Origin: Hysterium pulicare CBS 123377
Lineage: Eukaryota > Ascomycota > Dothideomycetes > Hysteriales > Hysteriaceae
Length of the DNA stretch: 64,000 nucleotides
Assembly: GCA_000467715.1 (NCBI GenBank)
Contig: AJFK01000435.1
Span: forward strand, 62,001 to 126,000
Direction of reading: 5' to 3'
In this document: positions 57,463 to 64,000 of the stretch, one piece after another
Layout of the letters: every line of letters starts with the position of its first letter
Position numbering within the stretch: position 1 is the stretch's first letter
Notes under the pieces: generated by a model
The model's input: only the letters and a program-made list of their open reading frames with translations
Told to the model about the DNA's origin: nothing
The model's database searches: none
Translations under genes and position numbers: made by a program

Positions 57463-58634
57463 ATGGCCCCCATACAGGCAACACAGTTGCTGCTCTCACC
57501 GGCAGAGCTATCGTATATCCATTCTTCGCTCTCACTCAGCCCTCCAATACGTCCTGATGGCCGCACACCTACTCAATTCCGACCCATGATAGCAGAGAGT
57601 GACATATTACCTGGGGCAAATGGCAGTGCGCGGATATGCTTTGCAGACGGTACAGAGGCAATAGCAGGAGTCAAAGCTGAGGTGGAGAAGTCACAATGGC
57701 GGCCTATGGCTTCAGAGCAAGAAAACCGTCTCACTGTTGCAGCGGGGGACGTTGCCATGGAGGACCAAGATGATATGGAAAATGCAGCTGGTGGGAAAGG
57801 TGTAGGACAGAACTCATGGGTGGAGCTGAGCATCGAGATACCCGGCTTTCGCGATGATGATTCCTTGCCTGTCTTCTTGTCTGCAATGCTCACAGAAGCT
57901 CTACTAGCAAGCGGCACGCTCAAGGATAGATTGTACATCAATCAACGTTTCCACTGGAAGCTATATATTGACGTAGGGCCATTCTCTCAAATTCTTAGTC
58001 CTGTGTTGATGCGCATTAGATATTACTTCTTTCCTCGCCGCTCTCCTATCCGCTGCCTCTCCTCTCCTTGACAACTCACCTCGCCCTACTCTCAGCACGC
58101 TTGCCGGCCTTGAAGTCCGAAAAAGATGAAGATCCGCTGTTCGACGATGATTGGGATGCTTCCATACCTTTGTACCCACGAACGGCACCTGGTAGTGCTA
58201 TGGGTCCTCCGACTGATAAGCCGCCCGTCACACTCCTTGTCATGGCTGTAGGATCAAATGTGATATTTGATCCAAGCAAAGAAGAACTTGCAGTTGCAGA
58301 AGCTGTTCTTGGAATATCGTGTGCAACTTCTCAGACCTCTTCAATGAATGGCATCCGGTTACTGTCTATTCGTACTATTGACCCACCCTCACGCCTTACA
58401 CCTCCCGGCATTCCCAACTCGATGAACTCAGCTACCGGTGGTAGTGCTCCAAATTCAAGCACAGATGCAATGGCGCAGCGAGAAGCATTGAACCTATCCG
58501 GAGTATGGACACCTCCAAGAGGCGGAATCAAGAGAGGCTTAATCGCACATATTGTAAAGATGGTCGTTGAGAAAGGCGGAGTAGCAGAGGAGATAGTTGA
58601 GGCGTTGGAGAACGTAGACATTGGTTGGCAATGA
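57463..58634 (+). CDS. RRP42: Exosome complex subunit Rrp42 (RNase PH fold)
   Basis: A non-catalytic ring subunit of the nuclear and cytoplasmic RNA exosome (EXOSC7 family). Exons 57463-57972 and 58020-58634 (47-nt intron) give 374 aa. The N-terminus shows the RNase PH signature region (PPIRPDGRTPTQFRP, then ILPGANGSARICFADGTEAI). ELSIEIPGFRDDDSLPVF and INQRFHWKLYIDILLLSS follow, the last spanning the splice. LTTHLALLSARLPALKSEKD and DPLFDDDWDASIPLYP are also seen. The catalytic residues of bacterial RNase PH are not expected in this subunit. An insert in the middle makes it longer than yeast Rrp42 (265 aa). Confidence 0.93.
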
Positions 58635-59076
58635 CTTTTCTCGCGTCACTTGATGCGAATGGCAGTTTTTCGAGTGGGAATGTCGATAATCGCCCATCGT
58701 CATTCGCTGCTGGCAGGCCTCAGTGAAAGACTCACGGTGCCATTGCCAACCGAAGGACGTACTTGGTGGTTTGAGCCTTGCTTCAGTTCAGTGACTCGCA
58801 TCTTGAGCTGCCTGGCAAGGTGTTGGAGGGCCTGATTGTTCATTCGCGAACCAAAGTTTTGCTTAATAAGCGAATGGAATATGGCGCAAGCACGTGATGA
58901 TAGCTTCCATCCATGGATCCATGGTTGCTTCCTAACCTTGTGCGAGTTCGCTTCTCAACATTACTTAAAGGACATGTCACCAACCGCCACTTCATCCACC
59001 CTCGATTGTCTTTTCCATCTCACTTCAGAAACCCTATTTCTCTTTCATCTGACCGCCGCTTTGCTCTCACCTGAAA
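58635..59076. other. Intergenic region
   Basis: 442 bp with the RRP42 3' end and the promoter of the ankyrin gene. A frame at 58836-59174 overlaps the next gene and is a shadow. Confidence 0.55.
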
Positions 59077-60211
59077 ATGACCATGTCTCAAGTCTCGACG
59101 CCGGACAAACCTCTCTACGAACCGGAATTTTGGAAAGAACTCAACAGAGTCGACTCCCTTCAACACGTCTCTGACCTACCTCGTTCACCGCGCGACAAGC
59201 TACCACCTGATAGCACAGGCTCGGAACGTGCAATAGATTACGATGCAAGACAAAGCATTGAAGTGGCTACCAAAAGTGGCGACGTAGAACGAGCGGAACT
59301 GATACTGAAAGCATGGTCCTCTGGTTCTTCCCTCTCTAAGCCCAAAGCTGAAGACCTCCAATGGAGCCTGTACCATGCTATCGAGGCAGGCAATCGAGAC
59401 ATGGCGGCTCTTTTGCTCAAGTATGGAGCCCAGACCACGTATCTCGTTGAGCAAAGACTCTTAAAGCCTGCGTCTTGTAACACGGAAACTTTCGAGCTCA
59501 TTCTACAAGATTTGCTGGATAGCGGATGGGATGTGAACGCCAAACACATACTTATGTAAGTCATCGCAATGATTTTTCTATGTGCATTGCTGACATGGTC
59601 CAAGCAGTGCTGCGGCATTTAATTGCGAGATGCTGATGAGATGGCTATTGGAGCACGGCGCCGACCCAAACCTTACCCATGCTCGCTTCTCTACCACTCT
59701 CAGCTGTGTTGCCCGCTGTGGCTCTGCGAAGATGCTTAAGTTCCTCTTAGACCATAACGCACGAGTCGACAACGATGCTGTCCATGCCGCAGTCCGTCGA
59801 AAGAGTGAAGATCCGAATACCTTTCCCATATTGGAAACTCTCCTCTCCTTTGGAGCCGACTTCAATGCTTTAGAGAGTCGCAGTCGCCGGATGATAGGAA
59901 CCCATATTCGCCTCAGACCACGTCGCTCGACGCCTGTATGGATTGCTGTGGAGGGAGAAGATGTTGAGATGGTGGAGTGGCTGTTAGATCACGGAGCAGA
60001 TCCCACTGTGCCGACTCTTTCCAGCGAGAAACCTTCACGATCAGCATTGTCACTCATGCTAGAATCGACGAATCTGCAGTTGAGAAAGATCGGGGAAGAA
60101 GTGCAGTCTGAGGATGGATGGGTGAAAGTGGAAGCACCTTCGAGAGTTATCGCGAAAGAGCTTAGTCTTCTTTTGATGCCGTCTTTTCGGAACAAGATGG
60201 TTTACATGTGA
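59077..60211 (+). CDS. Ankyrin-repeat protein
   Basis: Exons 59077-59555 and 59608-60211 (52-nt intron, phase 2) give 360 aa. At least four ankyrin-like units are visible: DLQWSLYHAIEAGNRDMAAL then LLKYGAQT, MLMRWLLEHGADPNLTHARF, KMLKFLLDHNARVDNDAVHA, and VWIAVEGEDVEMVEWLLDHG. The N-terminal 50 residues are unconserved. No other domain is attached, so it probably acts as a binding adaptor. Such proteins are numerous in moulds and this one cannot be assigned a partner. Confidence 0.85.
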
Positions 60212-60837
60212 AGTGCTTGAGCGAGTAATCATCCAAGCTCGCCATTCTGGTCTCCAGCTTGAGAACGTCCCTTGCACCACCAGGATACTCCTAGTAGGTA
60301 CATGCCAATCCTTAGGTGGATATGAGCTGGAAAGCAGTGCTTTCCCTACTTGCAGAAGTTTCCATTGCGATACTGTCCTTGCTGATGTTCAGCAAGGACA
60401 ACTCCCTGTCTTCAGAGCTTAGAGAAGGGTGGCTCCTAGGGGTTATTTTGAAGCATCTTTGTGGAGATATGAATATGAAGCGCTTCTCTCACCAACAAAA
60501 CAGGAAGGATAGATGCGTAGGCCTTCAGCTACATGCTCAAAATAGAAGCCTATTACCAAAACTCTATTAATTTGTAGCAGAGTCAAGTAAGTATTACCTC
60601 GTTTGAAAACTTCTCTCTATTACAGTTTAGGATTTTTTTGCCTAGGATAAACTGGAACTCAAGCATATATGCACTTTGCATGGAATGTTGAGGTCAAAGC
60701 TTCCAGTCCCCCCTGCCCCGCGCTTGACATCGTGCCCCTCCAGCTCCAGGTAACCTGCAAAGGTAACCTAACACCAGGTACTCTACCAAACCAACTTTTG
60801 CTCCAGGAATTCTGATTATTCTCCTAACTGCTTGAAA
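60212..60837. other. Intergenic region
   Basis: About 630 bp between the ankyrin gene and DPP3, with only short frames. It holds the DPP3 promoter. Confidence 0.55.
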
Positions 60838-63189
60838 ATGGACGCCGAATCCCTCAAACAATACCTAGCTGACAGCCCTCCAACCATTGTTCCACTCGAA
60901 ATCAAACCCCACTTCGAAGCTTTAAGTGAGGAAGAGAAGCACTACGCCCACTACATTTCAATGTACTCACCTTTTGTACCCGCTACTTATCAACAACTAA
61001 CTCTCCTGTAGAGCATGCTTCGCCGGCACCCGCATTGTCCTCCGCCAAGTCTCCCCCGAATCCGAACCCATCTACGACTTTATAATCTCCCTCCATAAGC
61101 ACTGTTCCGGCGACTGGAAAGCACTTCAGAAGCAAGCCGGGCTCTCGGATCAAGAACTCAAAGACTTCCTCGACTATGCAGCACAATTCCTTGGTAATCT
61201 GGGAAACTACAAATCCTTTGGTGATTCGAAGTTCGTCCCGAGGCTGGACCCTAGACAGTTCAAGGCTCTGGCGACCGTCAGCCCCCAGATCCTGAAATTG
61301 TACGAAACGATTAAGGATGCAATATTTGCGAGTAGCAATGTTGGGGAGTTGCACTTGGGATATCCGGATGCGGGACATGTTAGCACGTATTATCCTGACT
61401 CGCCGGATATTACCAAAGAGGAGATTACGGTTGTTAGTGAATTCCTAGAGGGTAAGGGGCTGTTACCTGAGAACACGAGGGTGAGGAAGACGAAGGATGG
61501 GTTTGAAGTGTTGATCGCTTCGGCGGTGGATAGTCCTGCAAGCGGGGAGAAGGATCTGAAGGAGAGCGAGTGGACTCTTGAGGGAAAGTTGGAAGGGAAG
61601 AAAGTCAGATTGGTATTCGGAGACTACAAGAAAGAGATGGAGAAGATTGCAGTTGCATTGGAGAAGGCTAAGGAGTATGCCGCGAATGAGACACAGGCGA
61701 AGATGATGGCCGAGTACGTCAAATCCTTCCGTACGGGGTCCATGGAAGCATATAAGGAGAGTCAGAGAGACTGGATCAAGGACAAAGGACCTCTAGTCGA
61801 GACGGATATTGGGTTTGTTGAGGTACCTATTTCTCCTTCATTGTAGTTGAGGATGATCCTTATTTGTGACAGACATATCGCGACCCACAAGGCATTCGTG
61901 GAGAATGGGAAGGGTTTGCTGCTATGGTCAACAAGGAGCGTACGAAAGCGTTTGGTAAACTCGTCGAAGCTGCACCAAGTCTCATTCCGTTACTTCCTTG
62001 GGATAAGGAGTTTGAGAAGGACAAGTTCCTTAGTCCAGACTTCACCTCATTAGAAGTTCTCACTTTCACAGGAAGTGGGTGAGTGACTGCTTTTTCCTTC
62101 CTGCCCCCTTAACTCTATCTCGGCGAATGTTCCTAACAATGGCGCAGTATCCCCGCAGGAATCAACATCCCCAACTTCGACGATGGTGAGTCCTGACTAA
62201 TTCCTCCTCTTATTCTGTGCAGTCAATCTAACTCGAACCTAGTCCGCCAAACAATTGGCTTCAAAAATGTCTCTTTAGGCAACGTCCTTTCCGCAAAAGC
62301 CCCCAACGAACCTATTCCCTTCATCAAAGATGCAGACCAGGAAGTTTACCGTCGCTGCCGAGACGAGGCCTTCGAAGTCCAGGTGGGACTCCATGAACTT
62401 CTGGGTCACGGCTGCGGCAAACTCCTCCAAGAGACCTCTTCCGGAAAATACAATTTCGACGTTGAGAACCCTCCAGTCTCGCCGCTAACCGGCAAACCAG
62501 TAACCACATACTACAAACCCGGTCAAACCTGGGGCTCTGTCTTCGGCTCCATAGCCGGGTCCTATGAGGAATGTCGCGCAGAATGCGTGGCTATGGCTCT
62601 TTCTTGCGACTTCAACGTCCTCAAGATCTTTGGCTTCGGTGACGGCAAGGAAGACATCAACGGCCCAGCCGGCGACATCCTCTACGCAGCCTATCTGTCC
62701 ATGGCTCGAGCCGGCATCGCAGCCCTCGAATTCTGGGACCCGAAATCGAGAAAATGGGGCCAAGCGCACATGCAGGCTCGTTTCTCCATCCTACGCACCT
62801 TCCTCAACGCCGGCGTCGAATTCTGCGAACTCGAATACAAGAATGACGATCTCTCCGATCTCACCCTCCGTCTCGAGCGCAACAAGATCCTGGAATTAGG
62901 TAGGCCAGCCGTGGAGAAGTATTTGCAGAAACTTCATATCTACAAGAGCACGGCGGACGTGGAGACGGCGAAGAAGATGTATGAGGATATCACGGGCGTG
63001 GATCCGTTCTACGAGAATAAGCTTAGGCCGGCGGTTTTGAAGAAGAAGACGCCGAGGAAGGTGTTTGTGCAGGCGAATACGGTGGTTGAGGGGGCTAGAG
63101 ATGGGGATGGAGGTGCGGTTGTCCTGAGGGAGTATGAGGCTAGTGCTGAGGGCATGATTAGAAGTTTTGCTGAGAGGGAGTATGTGTGA
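60838..63189 (+). CDS. Dipeptidyl peptidase III (zinc metallopeptidase M49)
   Basis: A cytosolic zinc peptidase that removes dipeptides from the N-termini of short peptides. Five exons fit by phase: 60838-60962, 61012-61822, 61873-62078, 62148-62185 (38 nt) and 62243-63189, giving 708 aa, the normal family length. The zinc motif is [10 protein letters not shown] (family consensus HELLGH) near residue 443. The third ligand is in EECRAE near 503. Other family segments are [55 protein letters not shown] and [14 protein letters not shown]. The C-terminal tail is short. Introns are 49, 50, 69 and 57 nt. Confidence 0.95.
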
Positions 63190-64000
63190 GGGGGATTGGA
63201 GTGGATGTGATGGGGGAATCGCGACCGTGGTGTTGAGAGGTGGGTGGAACGGCATGAGTTATGATAGGTTATCATTTGCATAGCGGATAGCATTAGTTTT
63301 CATATACATGGAATCTATCAAGAAAAGTTCTTTATATTGTAGAGTATTCTAGGATCTTTGAGGTCGTCGACTTATGCCTATTTTCTGAGAGACACTACAT
63401 ACTTTACTTTACTTTACTTTACTTTTAATACCACGGTAGAAGTTAAACTCGTAGTATATACATCTTTCGATCTCGGTGTCGTGCCGCAAAAGCCGCCAAG
63501 CTCCGCTTCCCCGTACTAGACAAGCCTTTTTCTAAAATTCTAGTTTTTAAATAGAGAGTGAAAAATAAAGTTATAATTTAGTTATTAGATATTTAAGTTA
63601 TACTAGAGTTAAGATTTTAGGCTTTGGTAAGATTGGTATAGTGAGGATAAAGAATAATAATGAGGTACACTGAGTCCAAAGTGGACTTTGCGCGAGAGGG
63701 AGAGAAAGGTCAAGAGCGTGGTGTGGAGAGTCGAGGGAAGATGGAAACAGGGGTCTGATATTGGTAGAGGAGAGTAAGGAATATCTTAATTCCCTAGATA
63801 AGCCGGAATTAGCGTTAATATATTTGAGGCACAAACTTTCAAATTTCCGAGTCTATAAGGCTTTCCGGGAGAGTTGAAATGGCTAAAGTAGCAATATGGG
63901 AAAAGGTAGATATGGGAGCTGGGCAAACCGTAGTTTCTGGGAATTGGAAATTTGGCTTGCATCTAAGGTACCGGGATAAGTTATTTGCTATCCCGAGATT
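63190..64000. other. Right flank, AT-rich
   Basis: No gene seen. From about 63530 to 63660 the sequence is strongly AT-rich with many TTA/TAA triplets, and the rest is mixed. This may be the edge of a RIP-mutated repeat beyond the window, but too little is visible to say. A minus-strand frame at 63598-63834 is unsupported. Confidence 0.5.
63401..63425. repeat. (ACTTT)5 microsatellite
   Basis: Five perfect tandem copies of ACTTT in the region after DPP3. Confidence 0.9.

Noticed and set aside
57212-57535. In-frame N-terminal extension of MCH1
   Set aside because: It would overlap the RRP42 coding start on the opposite strand; ATG 57211 gives the usual protein length.

Overview
The window is a gene-dense stretch of nuclear DNA from a filamentous ascomycete (Pezizomycotina). 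A leotiomycete-like genome would fit, but that is inference. The evidence is short introns (mostly 47-90 nt) with GTRNGT donors and CTAAC-like branch sites, and orthologues of fungal-specific genes (Nar1, Mch1, Erg8, Gos1, Atp10). It also has families typical of moulds: a GT69 capsule-type mannosyltransferase, a Pth11-like 7TM protein, F-box clusters and Cys-rich secreted proteins. I saw no transposon, virus-like element, tRNA, rRNA or CRISPR array. All exon boundaries were read by eye from splice signals and checked for phase; none is confirmed by RNA.

Layout. 0-8.2 kb: ERG8 phosphomevalonate kinase (+), an MFS DHA1-type drug transporter (-), a possible small spliced gene (-) and a bHLH transcription factor (-). 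8.9-15.0 kb: ERB1 (ribosome biogenesis, -) and PRP5 (DEAD-box splicing helicase, +), which share a 269-bp divergent promoter. 15.7-19.1 kb: a small protein with an N-myristoylation-type start (-) diverging from a multi-finger C2H2 protein (+). 19.7-24.7 kb: RPL35 (-, seven exons including micro-exons) diverging from the Golgi SNARE GOS1 (+), then ATP10 (-) and a GT69 mannosyltransferase (-). 25.7-28.0 kb: family X DNA polymerase POL4 (+). 28.8-35.3 kb: the accessory-looking part, with a secreted beta-propeller protein, a Cys-rich surface protein and three related F-box genes in alternating orientation, the last one truncated. 35.7-41.8 kb: a 7TM Pth11-like protein (-), a GT25-like glycosyltransferase (-) and NAR1 (+). 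41.8-45.5 kb: no recognised gene. 45.5-48.0 kb: an IME2/ImeB-type protein kinase (-) with several kb of gene-poor upstream DNA. 51-55 kb: weak, possibly lineage-specific candidates. 55.4-63.2 kb: MCH1 (-) diverging from RRP42 (+), an ankyrin-repeat protein (+) and dipeptidyl peptidase III (+). The last 0.8 kb is AT-rich with a short microsatellite.

The genes do not form one pathway. Several housekeeping genes are arranged head to head over 250-460 bp. Ribosome and RNA metabolism is well represented (ERB1, PRP5, RPL35, RRP42). I found no obviously new biological system. The points most worth checking are the unassigned multi-exon locus at 53.9-55.0 kb, the F-box cluster, the GC-AG intron in GOS1, the RPL35 micro-exons and the stop-free introns in PRP5 and ERG8.
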